Below, in pieces: positions 12,972-23,593 of a stretch of 64,000 bases of DNA. The translations under genes and the position numbers were made by a program. Numbering within the stretch: the first letter of the stretch is position 1; each line of letters starts with the position of its first letter. This stretch comes from Welwitschia mirabilis (lineage: Eukaryota > Gnetophyta > Gnetopsida > Welwitschiales), in the NCBI GenBank assembly GCA_051453625.1, contig JBOZIK010000001.1:186149628-186213627 (forward strand), read 5' to 3'. A model generated the notes under the pieces. That model had not been told where the DNA came from, ran no database searches, and saw nothing but the letters and a program-made list of their open reading frames with translations.

Positions 12972-14388
12972 ACATCTAAAAGTAGTGTAGATCTAATTTT
13001 GGATGTAGGACTTTATTTTCTTAGCTGCAATTTTGAAACTAGAAGAAGGCTCTATGTAGTCTACCTCATTTTTCTAAATGTGTTTAATTCCATTAGCAGA
13101 TGTAGAAGATCTAGATGCTTTCTATGTTAGAGAAACTACCAAATTGATGAAGATCCTCCTATCATGATGCATCAAAGTCAATGTTTTTAGAATTAAACTA
13201 AACAATATGGTCTAAAATCCACTATTTGAAAGGAAAATCTATAGTCACTAGCATTTCCTTGTCTTCTAGATATTCTTTTGGTGATGTTATTAGATGTCTA
13301 ATTTCCTTCGAAGTTAAGGTTTATCTTTGAATTTTATCTATTCCTTATCTTTGAAAGAAGCATGTTTTAATTAGAGAAGAGGTGTAAAAAGGTAATAAAA
13401 TTACATTATTAGGGATTTAATAAAAGAATGTAAGATTCTGCAATAGCAAATCTACAAAAATACCATTCCACAACAATTCTAAGATCAGAAAATAAACAAA
13501 TCAGTGAATATTCAAAAATGTGCACGTAGAAAGTTTCTAGAGTTTTACAGCTTTAAAAGCTAGCTTTAATGTATTTTTGGTTGAATCTAAAGGTATTATA
13601 TGAAACTGAATATTGTTTCTTACATATTTTCTTACCTATAGAATCTCTATGGTAAGGATTATATTAATGCTTTTTCCAATGTTTTACTTGATTATCTTTC
13701 TCTCATCTACATTACTAAATTAAAGTCATTGTTGCTAGTCTTTCTGATTTGTGCATTAAAAAAGAAAATGTTATACTTATGCTTTCTACTAATTCTATAA
13801 TTTTTCCTTACATTTATTTTGAATTTTTTCACTCAGAGCTATTCTCTCTTATGAATCCATTAAACTCAAAGTAAGAAATTCTCAACTAGATTGTCAATTG
13901 AAAAGCCAAATTTTCTTTCACTTTTTTAAGCATTTCTTACAAAATCATGATAGCTAAAATACCGTGATTTTAATTGATAATTTGTTTGGCTAAATGTAGA
14001 TTTGAACTACAAATGACTCAAAAGTTTATATATCAACTCTAGTATAACTCCTTTCTAAAAGTAGGGGTCTATATTATGGTTCTCTAGCTGTCATTTCATA
14101 AACTAACATTCTGACCTTAAGAGACTAGATCAAGGGATACCCAATTAGGCTATTTTACTTTGAGGTTTTGCTATTTATATGTTTACTTGGTGTTGTTTAC
14201 TTAGCTTTAATATTTCAACATATGTTATTTAGATCAAAGTCTATTATGAAATTTTTTTTAGAGTGTGGTGGAGGGAGAAGTTATTGAAAGAAGGCTAAGC
14301 ATTAGTTTTAAAGGGTATAACCCTTAAATATTTATACCTTTTATAATAAAATTATTTTATTAAGGGGGAGGTTAGGAGCTAGGAGGTA
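12972..14388 (+). other. C3 internal region before C4, unrecognised
   Basis: No domain was recognised in any frame. Stretches of T-rich sequence with scattered short frames are present, and a purine tract TTAAGGGGGAGG lies at about 14369-14380. That tract could be a polypurine tract of some other, unidentified element. Confidence 0.4.
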
Positions 14389-14393
14389 TTTAA

Positions 14394-15105
14394 TGTAGGA
14401 TCAAGGACCCTAGAGGAGGGGTGAATAAGTTTCTAAAATATTCAAATAACTTCATAATATTAACCTTACTTGAAATAAAACACTAAAAAATTGTGCCAAA
14501 AAAATTGAAACTATTCTAAGAAACTAAATAATAGAAAACATAAAAATATCAATCATAAGTACATAAGATTTATAATGATTTAATAAAATCCCCTACTCCA
14601 CTCTCAATCATCAGCTTTTATCAAAGCCTAATCTGGATCTCTCTTAATCTATTCTAGGTATTATAGGTTCATCTATAGCCTTTACAAACAGACTTTTTCT
14701 AAAGGCTCAGTCTTAACTTTTTTATAAGAAAGCATAGTAGTGATGATAGTATGCCCAAATGCATAGGTATCACTTGATCTTTAGCTTAATAAAAGTATTG
14801 AAGCACTTATTTAAAAGATGGTACAATCTAAAAATAAAGAGTACTATAGATCTAACCATGTATGCAAGGATATCATAGTTCTTGGTTCATCTTTAGTTAG
14901 GAATGAAATGCTAATGAGTATAATGAATAAAGCCAGAAGATTCAAAAAGTTTAAGTTAGTGATTTTGACTCTTAACAATATATAGTGGAAGACTTTTAAG
15001 ATTTTTACAAGTAAAAAGTTCTTTCAACAAACATAAAACAAATGCCTAATGGCTATAAAAATTTGTGTTTCTGTCATGGCCGGTCGACCCCTCAAGTTTG
15101 AGAAT
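14394..15105 (-). repeat. C4 3' LTR (left), truncated
   Basis: Aligns with 16592-17300, including 'tgtaggatcaaggaccctag', 'gactttttctaaaggc' and 'gtcatggccggtcgacccct'. Similarity stops at about 15105, where gypsy-related minus-strand sequence begins. About half of the LTR is missing. Confidence 0.8.
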
Positions 15106-15159
15106 TGTTTTAAAAATAAGTGTTTAACCTAGGTTGTACTTGGTTTTGGTTTGATAAGT

Positions 15160-16154
15160 TTTAGATGTTTAGTTAAAAGAACAAACTTCTTCATAAATTC
15201 TTTCTTTGTATATTGGTAAAAAAGGATAGTTTGTAGTAATGTGATAATTATCCTTACATAAATCACAAGTTGGCATAACATTTATTTCATTTGTAGATTT
15301 GGCATCTAGGATTATTTTAGTATACTTCTGCAAGGTTGTTGTAAAGTTTTTCATGAGACTTGTAGGATTTAATTCTAACTTTTTTTATTTTATCTTATTT
15401 AAATCTTTGATAATTTGACTTATAGTGCGGTTTTCTTTTGTTATTAGTTATGTTTGACTAATCTTCATAAGTTATTCTAATTTTGTCCAAGTATTGTCTA
15501 GGATAAGATTCATAAAATTTTCACCATAAGAGAAATCTATAAGTTGTTTTGTATGGGGAGTTAATCCATTATAAACATATGTCATTAGTTCTTTTTGTGA
15601 AAAAACATCTAAATTAAAATGGATTTCTATGAAGAAATGTTTATATGTTGAGGCATAATCTTCATTTGATTTTTGTTGAAAGTTTGTTCCCTCGTTTTCA
15701 CTTTTATTTATGGTTTCTTCACTTATGAATCTTTTAATAAAGTTTTCTAGACTTGTTCCCATGATTTTAAGCTTTTGTAGGATATGGATTTTAGCCTTTT
15801 TTTCACCTGAACCTTTAATATCATGGAAAAGATTATCATATATATTCTATTAAGTTTATTCCCCTTTTCCTAGGTGAGTATTAATTATTCTATATCTACT
15901 ATGGGTTGAAGGTAATCCTCATCGTCTTATGCACTAAAAGTTAGGTAGGAATTTAAATTTTTAAGCTTAACATCATCTCCTGGGTATAGCTCAAAATGGA
16001 TTTGAATCTCTATTTTCTTATTGGCTAATAATTCCCTTAGGCTAAGGTTTGCATTTGGATTAGGGGTACAATATTCTATAGCTTATTTTTACTTATGAAA
16101 AACACTTGACATTGTAAACTAGTTCTCTCCTTATATAGGATTTTTGTTAAAGAA
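15160..16154 (-). pseudogene. Ty3/gypsy gag fragment inside C4 (same type as G6 gag)
   Basis: The minus strand has two open stretches. One, at 15762-15472, runs from MGTSLENFIKRF to LDNTWTKLE and contains YNGLTPHTKQLIDF, the block typical of plant gypsy gag (usually FYNGL...R..IDA..GG..M). The other, at 15354-15169, contains C-D-L-C-K-D-N-Y-H-I-T-T-N-Y, a CCHC zinc knuckle (CX2CX4HX4C) with the last Cys changed to Tyr. The same pattern, LIDFF...LMNLDLDNAWTLLE, is seen at about 58680-58560. No LTR or primer site of its own was found. The left edge abuts the truncated C4 LTR and the right edge is an assembly gap. Confidence 0.7.
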
Positions 16155-16254
16155 NNNNNNNNNNNNNNNNNNNNNNNNNNNNNNNNNNNNNNNNNNNNNN
16201 NNNNNNNNNNNNNNNNNNNNNNNNNNNNNNNNNNNNNNNNNNNNNNNNNNNNNN
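16155..16254. other. Assembly gap (100 N)
   Basis: Exactly 100 N, a conventional unknown-size gap. It separates gypsy gag sequence on the left from copia gag sequence on the right. The frame running across it (16144-16395) has no meaning. Confidence 0.95.
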
Positions 16255-16560
16255 AAATATAGCATTAAGATCATGGACTTTATGGTAGCTATGGATCGAT
16301 TAGTGGGAGTCTATTGGTATTGGGTGTTAGGAACTAAAATCATATTACCATGGACATTGTTTTTTGTTAGAGTAGGCATAGTATATCCATTATAAATAAC
16401 ATCTTCAATTTCTACATCTAGGGATCTAAGGAAGATTATCATTTGGACTTTTCAATACACATAGTTTGACCCATCAAATATGGATGGATAACTAGTGAAA
16501 AAACCATTACATAGGTTACTCTTTTTTTTGGGTTCTAGAGTCTAGATTTGTTAGGATCTT
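16255..16560 (-). pseudogene. C4 copia gag, N-terminal part
   Basis: Reading the minus strand from about 16500 gives SYPSIFDGSNYVY, a stop, then KVQMIIFLRSLD. This is the start of the plant copia gag (usually P.FDG.NY..WK..M..FL.S.D). The stop stands where Trp is expected (TGG to TGA), a deamination-type change. It lies just downstream of the primer site, as expected for the first gag residues. It runs into the gap. Confidence 0.75.
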
Positions 16561-16577
16561 AACATGGACTCAATGAG

Positions 16578-16589
16578 GCTCTAATACCA
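16578..16589 (-). other. C4 primer-binding site
   Basis: The plus strand reads GGCTCTAATACCA, so the minus strand carries TGGTATTAGAGCC, a one-base variant of TGGTATCAGAGC, two bases from the LTR edge. It sets the minus orientation. Confidence 0.85.
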
Positions 16590-16591
16590 AA

Positions 16592-18000
16592 TGTAGGATC
16601 AAGAACCCTAGAGGGGGAATGAATAGGTTTCTAAAAATATTCAAATAACTTTATAATATTAATGTTACTTGAAATGAAACATTAAAAATTTGTGCAAGAA
16701 AACTGAAACTATTTTAAGAAATGAAATAACAAAAAGCACAGAAATACTAATCAAAAGCACACAAGATTTATAGTGATTTAGGAAAACCCCCTACTCTACT
16801 CTCGACAATCAGCTTCTATCCAAGCCTGATCTATATATCTCTTAATCTCTTCCAAGTATTATAAGTTTATCAGTAACCTTTACAAATGGACTTTTTCTAA
16901 AGGCTTAGTCTTAACCTTTTGTAAGAAAGTGTAGCAGTAATGATAGTATGCCTAAATCATAATTATCACTTAATCTTTTGCTTAATGAAAGTATTAAAAG
17001 ACTTATTTCAACTATGGTATAATATAAAAATAAAGAGTACTATATATATAATCACATATGTAAAGATATCATAGTTCTTAGTTTGTTTTTGGTCAGGAGT
17101 GAAATGCCAATGAGCATAGTGAATAAATTCCAAAGATTCAAAAAGTTTGATCTAGTGATTTTAACACTTGGCAATATATAATAAAAGATTTTTAGGGTTT
17201 TTACAAGTGAAAAGTTCTTCTAATAGAAATAAAATATATACCTAATGGTTATAAAAATTTATGTTTTTGTCATAACCTGTTGACCCCTTAAAATTCTAGT
17301 CAACTCCATCTAGTGCTGTCAGTTAAATCTGTCACCCTTCTATTCTTTTAGTTGACCCCTTAGGGTCTAGTCAACTTCTTATCCTGTTGCTTGCATATCT
17401 ATATGGTTACTCACTTAGTTTAAATTAGTTTTCAGCTCTAGGTTTGTTGACTCCTGAGGAATTCAGTTAACTCCTTACTAATTGGCTATGGAGTATTAAT
17501 TCTTAGTTGCATAGGTTTAATCGATCCCTTAGGTATCAATTCAATCCCTTGATGATCAACTAGGAAGTATTAGATGCACATTTCTTAGGTCTAGTTAACC
17601 CCTTAGATGTTCGATTGACCCTTGACAATCAACTACAAAGTATTGAACGCATAATGCTTTAGTTAGATTGACCCCTCAAATGTTTAGTCGACCCCTTGAC
17701 AATCAATTAAGAATTACTAGTGCTTAGGTTCATAGGTCCAATCAATACCTCAAATATTTGATTGATCCCTTTGAATTTAGTTTACTTCTAAGTGCTTGCT
17801 TTAGGTGCAATTGACCCCTTACAAGTCCGGTTGACCCCTTAAGAGGGTATTAAAACTTAATAGATTTTAGGATTAAAATGTGACATAAACTACTTTAGAT
17901 TTTGACCTGCAAATGATCAATATTTTTTGCACAAGATACAACAATCTTCACTACACAAAAAGCACTAGTTTGACATCAATTAGTAAATAATAATTGAACA
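16592..18000 (-). repeat. C4 5' LTR (right), full length with internal short repeats
   Basis: 1409 bp. Between about 17270 and 17850 it carries a degenerate array of paired motifs of the kind TTGACCCCTTA and AGTCAACTCC (often TCGACCCCTT), spaced by about 30-60 bp. The same motif array in opposite orientation lies at about 53900-54420 in the C5 LTR. The array is part of the LTR family, not a separate insertion. Confidence 0.85.
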
Positions 18001-18077
18001 TTTAATCCTCTAGGAGCATTGATGTGGTAAGAATATAAATTAAGTTAGGGGGCCATATTAAGGTGTTTTGAAGTTAT

Positions 18078-18332
18078 CAATGATTACTTACCAAAGTGGT
18101 AATGTCATAAATACATGGAACTAGAGGTTCAAAGTTCAAACCCCAGCAGTGCGAGAAATACAAACAAAATAGATTTCATAAGCTCAAATGGCACTAGGCA
18201 TTTGTATGACATAAAATTACCTACCTCCTATCAGCAGGGAATATAAATGGAATATATTTCATAGACCCAAGCGCCATTAGGATTTTGTATGTCAAAAAAT
18301 TACCTATCCGCTATCTATTCAAAGAAAAAAAA
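18078..18332 (+). mobile_element. tRNA-derived SINE
   Basis: A 255-bp insertion is flanked by a perfect 17-bp target duplication AGGTGTTTTGAAGTTAT (18061-18077 and 18333-18349). The 5' part has a Pol III A-box-like TACCAAAGTGGTAATG (18090-18105) and a B-box-like GTTCAAACCCC (18134-18144), as in tRNA-derived SINEs. The 3' end is an A-rich tail CAAAGAAAAAAAA. Between them are two related segments of about 75 bp (around 18160-18235 and 18240-18315, each ending in AAATTACCTA). It would be mobilised by LINE machinery. It inserted into C3 close to the C4 insertion point. Family not assigned. Confidence 0.85.
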
Positions 18333-18399
18333 AGGTGTTTTGAAGTTATTATTTAAAAAAAAAATTGGCAAGCTAATAATGGTAAAATTGATAACTCCC

Positions 18400-19112
18400 A
18401 TCAAGTGGAAAAAATCATGAATAAAAATATTGAAAAATTTAATGGAAGGAATTTTCACACATGATAAGTAAAAATGCAACATTTGTTAATTAAAAAAGGT
18501 GTATGAAAAGTGATAAGTGATAAAGTATTAAAACCAAAATATCTAGACAAAATAATAATTAGGAAGATGATGATCAAGAGGCCCTTTCTCTCATTGAATG
18601 TGGTCTTAAGAATGGCTATCTTTATCATACTAACCTAAGTAAAAGCTCAAAATAAGTCTAGGATGATTTGTGAAAATTATTTGATTTAAGTGGAAGTAAA
18701 GCTAGACAAGAACTAAAGCATCAAATTTATAGTTCAATAATGGAGGATTTAGAAGACATGAATTAACATGTAAATTACTTTAGATTACTTTTATCATAAC
18801 TTGTTACCACAAATTCAAAGGTTGATGATGAATATGGCAAAGCCATTTTACTAAGCAATCTTCCTTCTTAATGTGATCACATCATATTCATTTTAAAAAA
18901 TATTTATTACACACTAGAATGTACCATTTCCACACTAATTAAAGAGCATAAAATGATGTATCAACATGAACTCAAAGGAGGTGCTTTAATTGCTCAAAGG
19001 TATAATTTTTTAAAAAAGGACACAGAAGTTGAAAAAGAAAGGAGAAAATGCTATTATTACAACAAGCAAGGTTATGTAGCAATAAATTGCTTTCAATGAG
19101 TAAAGGATTTAC
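18400..19112 (+). pseudogene. C3 copia gag remnant with mutated zinc knuckle
   Basis: This is a broken plus-strand gag. Blocks in order are IEKFNGRNFHT (usual V.KFDG.NF..W); EALSLIECGLKNG and a stretch resembling the UBN2-type middle region; DDEYGKAILLSNLPS (usual DED.A..LL.SLP.S); and the zinc knuckle CYYYNKQGYVAINC. That knuckle should be CX2CX4HX4C, but its second Cys and its His are both Tyr (single base changes). Several in-frame stops occur. Coverage of about 235 codons is close to a complete copia gag. No protease or reverse transcriptase follows before the 3' LTR. Confidence 0.8.
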
Positions 19113-19214
19113 TTAATTAAAAATTGAAGACTTCAGGGATAATGGTAGAAATAAGTAAAGAAGAAACTTTTGGAGATATAAATCCAAGTTTTTAAATGCT
19201 AGTTTTGTCCCTTG

Positions 19215-19380
19215 CTATGGTTAGTCTACATTATCATGGTTAGTTCATATTGTCATGGTTGTTTATAATGTCATGTTAGTCCACATTATTATGGTTAGTT
19301 CACATTATCATAGTTAGTCCATGTTATTATGGTTAATCCACATTGTGATGATTAGTCCATATCTGACATTGTTGATCCAC
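19215..19380 (+). repeat. 19-bp tandem repeat, about 8 units, in C3
   Basis: Degenerate units of the form CATGGTTAGTCCACATTAT follow one another between the gag remnant and the 3' LTR of C3. Unit length is 18-20 bp. No coding role seen. Confidence 0.8.
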
Positions 19381-19447
19381 TTAGCTTAGTGAGTTTAATT
19401 TGTATGATAATGTCATTCTTTCATATGTTTAAGACTTGATGTTAAGA

Positions 19448-19747
19448 GGGAGGACCTTTTTTTATGTATTAATTTTCAAAGTTAATAAAGGTAGAATGGG
19501 TATGCCTACATTTCTGTTATTGTTAATGTCTATTTATCATTCAAAGTATAAGTTACTTGATTTATTGGGATGCAATCCATATTTTAAAGATTTTGTTATG
19601 TCCTCTAATTGTGGCATGAACTCTTTAATTCATATAAAAGTTTATTAATAACAAAAGGTCTAGTTCTTAATGAAAATTCACTATGCTCCTCCTTACTTTT
19701 TTGCATCAAGCTTCGCATGAACATACATGGGTTTCTAAAATCCAACA
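19448..19747 (+). repeat. C3 3' LTR
   Basis: About 300 bp, ending TCCAACA. It is preceded by GTTAAGAG, which may be the polypurine tract. The 70-codon frame at 19436-19648 lies in it, and the left LTR has the corresponding sequence, so it is LTR and not a gene. Confidence 0.8.
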
Positions 19748-19752
19748 TGTTA

Positions 19753-20140
19753 TAGTTCAAAAGGTGATATTCCAAAAAAAAAACAAATAAATGTTCATAT
19801 TGTTAAAAGATCTTGAGATATCAAAATGTAATATCACAATATTATTAGAGTAAATGATTAAAAAAAAGCAAAGATAAGTGATTTGCAATGGAACATGAGA
19901 ATAGGATTTCCTCCCAAACATTCCTATAACTTATTCTAGTTGATAAAATAATCAAAATCAAAAAATAGAGAGAGGTGGATGTATTAATAACTTCTTTATT
20001 GTTTGTAAAGTTTACAATAGTAGAAATTCCTCTAGGATGACTTGCAATAGATTTAGTTAAAAATATTAAAAGAAGTAGCTTGAGTGCATGATTTTACATG
20101 ATTTTCTTTGGATGCATTATAATTGATTTACATCTTCCAG
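19753..20140 (-). other. C2 internal region, part 2 (5' leader side)
   Basis: AT-rich sequence between the end of C3 and the C2 primer site. No domain recognised. Confidence 0.5.
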
Positions 20141-20143
20141 GTT

Positions 20144-20157
20144 CACTCTGATATTAT
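20144..20157 (-). other. C2 primer-binding site
   Basis: The plus strand reads ACTCTGATATTATA next to the right LTR, a decayed reverse complement of TGGTATCAGAGC. It sets the minus orientation. Confidence 0.7.
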
Positions 20158-20513
20158 AGTTTGGAATTTAAAGCTCCCATTCATAGTTAAACCCCAAAAC
20201 TAGGAGAACTCAAGAGAGTATTAATGAATGATATAAAAGTATCTCAAATTTTATTAAGTTGAAGTCGATATAAATATAAATGAGTGTGTCAAGTTTGACA
20301 TAACTCATTAGCAAACTTAAATCCTAAATTTGGGAATCTTATTTCATAATTATTTATTTTGTTAAAGATCTACCCTTATAACAAACTCTAAATTTAGTTC
20401 ATTAGGCATACCCATGTGCACTATTATTAAAATAAAGAAATATGGCATATTTAGAATTTAGTGAATAATAGAAAATTGGTCGGACAAGTATATTATTAGG
20501 AAAAACTTCAACA
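20158..20513 (-). repeat. C2 5' LTR (right)
   Basis: Aligns with 11137-11488. It ends CTTCAACA and is followed by TSD TAATT. Confidence 0.85.
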
Positions 20514-20770
20514 TAATTAATCTAAAATGATTATAAGTTTTATTGCTTTTAAAGGTATAATTATGATGTATTTATATTGATTTATTTATATATGTTCCTC
20601 TTAAAATAATCATGCTCTCTAGAGTATCATGTAAGATGATAAATTTATAAATTAAAAATTTAAACTATTATAAAGTATCAGATAAATTTGAATTCATCAA
20701 ATGATCACTATCCTTATTGATAAGGTAGTTAAGTTTTAAAAGACATGGTAATGAGTTAATCATTCTTATA

Positions 20771-20946
20771 ATTATTTAGGCATTAGAATTATCATGAATA
20801 TAGTTAACTTCATGATTATTTAGTGATTAGAATTATCATAGTTATAATTAACTTTATGATTATTTAGGAATTAGGGTTATTATGAATACAATTAAGTTTA
20901 TGATTATCTAGGAATTAGGGTCATTATAAATACAATTAACTTTATA
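20771..20946 (-). repeat. Four 44-bp tandem repeats in G1 5' leader
   Basis: Four consecutive 44-bp units start at 20771, 20815, 20859 and 20903, each beginning ATTATYTAGKVATTAGRRTY. They lie between the G1 primer site and its gag, so they are in the transcribed leader of the element. Exact unit length with no indels suggests recent or homogenised duplication relative to the rest of G1. Confidence 0.9.
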
Positions 20947-20998
20947 ATTTTATAAAATCATAATTAATTAATATAAATGTGATTTAAGTTAACCTAGA

Positions 20999-21010
20999 CT
21001 TTTGATACCA
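20999..21010 (-). other. G1 primer-binding site
   Basis: The plus strand reads ACTTTTGATACCA, a decayed reverse complement of TGGTATCAGAGC, three bases from the LTR edge at 21014. It fixes the inner boundary of the 5' LTR and the minus orientation. Confidence 0.75.
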
Positions 21011-21013
21011 TTT

Positions 21014-23593
21014 TATAATACCATAACTTAAATTACTCTTATTAAGCATAATTATTCTTTTCTTGTGGATTTAAATTAGTTAGATTACTTAGCAAAACCT
21101 AAGATCAACTTCTGCATATACTCTATTAGTATGATTATAAATATTTAAAAAAGGTTAGACATTATAATTACTCCTTATGATTTATACATAAACGAAAACA
21201 AAGTTATACTTTTATGTTCTATATTTCTTCCTAGGTTTTTACTACACATAGATATCTTATAAATGGTTGATGACATGTTAAATTATTATAATACATACAT
21301 GAATAGAATTTTAGGATAATTCAGACCTAATATAAAAGGAGTTTTAACTCTCATTAGTGGCAGTTCAACTTGATATTCTATCACCATCTAGACATCTATT
21401 GGTTCTATTTTGGATTCTAAATTATAAGAAACATGACTAGGATCAACTTCATGGGGTTAGGTTTCACATCAATATAGCATAAAAAAGGAAACAGATGAAT
21501 GGATGCATGCTTGCAAGTAAACCTTACATTCTCGAAGTATTAGAGATGGTGTAAGTTGGAGTAAGTAATCCTTTAATAGAAAGGGCTTAGGATATTAATT
21601 TAAAGTGAGTTTATATTTAGGTATGATAGAAGGGTAATAATTAAACCTACTTCCAAAATGGTTATATATAAAATGCAATGCAAACCACATTGGTAATGAG
21701 ATCCAAGTATGGGAATCATAATTGTTAAGAGTATCTTAATTTATTAATTATTCAATGAATATACCATAAAAATGCATGCATACAATCCTAACTAATATGG
21801 ACATTTAATTAATTTTTTTCCTAAACATAATTCTAACTTCATTAGATTTATTTTGTTATATATAATCATACATAAAAGGAAAAACATACATAATCTTCAT
21901 TTGGCATGTTAGAAGATAATTGCATTGGAAAAACATAGTAATGGTAATTAAAATAGTGCAAATAGCTTGTTTTTATTTTAAATTCATAATTATACCTTCA
22001 AAATAAATTAGATTACTAATTTAAAATCCTTTTTAAAAAATAAAATATTCCATGCATGGAACTATGCCCTTTTTGAGACCTAGTTTTACAAGTTTAACTT
22101 GTAAATTTTAACATGATAAGATGACTAATGAGGAGGAAAATTAGAATAAAAAACATAATGCTCACTTAAAATTTATGTAACTATGAAATAAATAATTAAT
22201 AAATAATTAAGTTATATAGATTACTAAAGTGAAAACCCACATAAATTTACAAATGTATGTATGAAAATAGAAGAAAGTAAAGAAGAGAAAAATTTTATAT
22301 ATATGAATAGAATTAATAATATTTTTAAATTAAAAATTTTTTATAAATTACACATTTCTTAAATGACTAAATAGCCAAACTTAACTTATGTTAAATAAGA
22401 AATCCACTTGTTATTCAAGAAGAAAGGCCCTAATAAGAAAGGTATACATTGTATTTTGGAAATAATATTTAGTAAAAATAATATAAAATAAAAATATTTT
22501 AATTATTATCCATCTTAAATTTTTAAATATTATCATAATTTTATTAAATAAGTTTTCTATAATTAATAATATAAAATATATTTCTTTGGCTTTTAAGAGA
22601 CGTTAATTAATAATTTATAATAATAAAAATAAATCACAATAATTTTTCTAAACTAGACTCATAATATAACTTTTATAAATTAACTCTATTAATTTTTTGT
22701 TCTTATTAATATATTTCTTAAGATCATACTTTAAGTGTAAAGATTGTATAAATTTTAAGAGTATATTATAATATCACACTATACTAAAAAGGTTATAATT
22801 TTTAAATCACTTTCAATTTTTAAGTGATTGGGGATTTCTTCAAAATATTATTCAATCCCTATAAGCTAGGTCATTCATTTATTATAAAATACTAAGTATT
22901 CAGTTTTTAAACTAAAATTAATTACTTACTTTTTAATTTATTTTCTTAAAATAATTTCTATAAATTTATTAAATCTTAAAAATTACTGTTTTTGAATATT
23001 GGTAATATTAACTACACATTACAATTATAAAAAAATATCAGTTAATTTTATTTAATATGTGATAAGTTATTATATTCTTAAGTTATCCTATCATTTTAAA
23101 AAAGAGTAGACTTTAGACATAAGGAGAAGATAAAAGTTTAGAAATAAATTTAAGTAAATATAGTTGATAAAATTAAAATAATTACCTAATATGATTTGTC
23201 TATGTAATATATAAATTAAATTTTAATCAATATAAAAGAAAATTAATTAGATAAAATCAATTCACAAAGTAATTAAAACTAACTAATTCAATAAGCTTTA
23301 GGATTTACATAAAGGATAACTTAGCATAAATAAGATTAACAATCAAATAATCCAATCTAATAAGAGGATTTTACTACAATATGGTTTATAATAAACTTGT
23401 AAAAATTATTGAATAGTACATAATGAACATGGGTACTAAACTATTAAAGTAAACCCCTTAATAACTTAGCCAAAATATTTTATTAGTAATGTTATTAACT
23501 AAGCATGAGATCCTTTAAACATATCCCTCATCTTGGTTTGAGCCTAACGAAAGGTATATTTTTAATAAAATAAATATTATAATATACATATGT
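21014..23593 (-). repeat. G1 5' LTR (right), first part
   Basis: Matches the left LTR from 2128 to about 4790. It is interrupted at about 23593 by the solo LTR and resumes at about 27460. Confidence 0.8.

Larger units (their letters stand above)
14394..18000 (-). mobile_element. C4: SIRE/Maximus-like Ty1/copia element nested in C3, mostly deleted
   Basis: A perfect target duplication TTTAA flanks it (14389-14393 and 18001-18005). The termini read TGTAGGATC... and ...TTGAACA. A primer-binding site lies beside the right LTR (16578-16589), so it reads on the minus strand. The right (5') LTR is 1409 bp and the left one is cut at about 15105. Only the first part of gag survives. The rest is replaced by a foreign gypsy gag fragment and a 100-N gap. 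The LTR is the same family as that of C5 (53759-55173, about 1415 bp). The lineage is inferred from the long LTR, the CCCCCTCTAGGG-type LTR end and the gag start. Confidence 0.85.
12659..19747 (+). mobile_element. C3: gag-only copia-like retrotransposon nested in C2
   Basis: LTRs of about 300 bp (12659-12957 and 19448-19747) both end in CAACA. A primer-binding site follows the left LTR, so it reads on the plus strand. A near-match target duplication TGTTG (12654-12658) / TGTTA (19748-19752) flanks it. Without C4 and its TSD it is about 3.5 kb. A decayed copia gag lies at 18400-19112 and is followed almost at once by a short tandem array and the 3' LTR, so pol is absent. This is the layout described for TR-GAG elements in plants (terminal repeats with only GAG). 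The LTR start is the least certain point. Confidence 0.8.
11137..20513 (-). mobile_element. C2: small non-autonomous LTR retrotransposon nested in G1
   Basis: A perfect target duplication TAATT flanks the element (11132-11136 and 20514-20518). The LTRs are about 352 and 356 bp. A primer-binding site lies beside the right LTR and a polypurine tract beside the left, so it reads on the minus strand. Without nested C3 it is only about 2.3 kb, with about 1.6 kb of internal sequence. No protease, reverse transcriptase or integrase was recognised. Internal parts are 11500-12658 and 19748-20140. It probably moved using another element's enzymes. Family assignment (copia-like) is inferred only from the TGTTG...CAACA termini. 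Confidence 0.85.

Noticed and set aside
16144-16395. Plus-strand frame of 83 codons
   Set aside because: A third of it is N. The real coding trace here is copia gag on the minus strand.
18121-18145. A tRNA gene suggested by the B-box-like sequence
   Set aside because: No cloverleaf can be drawn. The boxes, A-rich tail and 17-bp TSD show a SINE instead.
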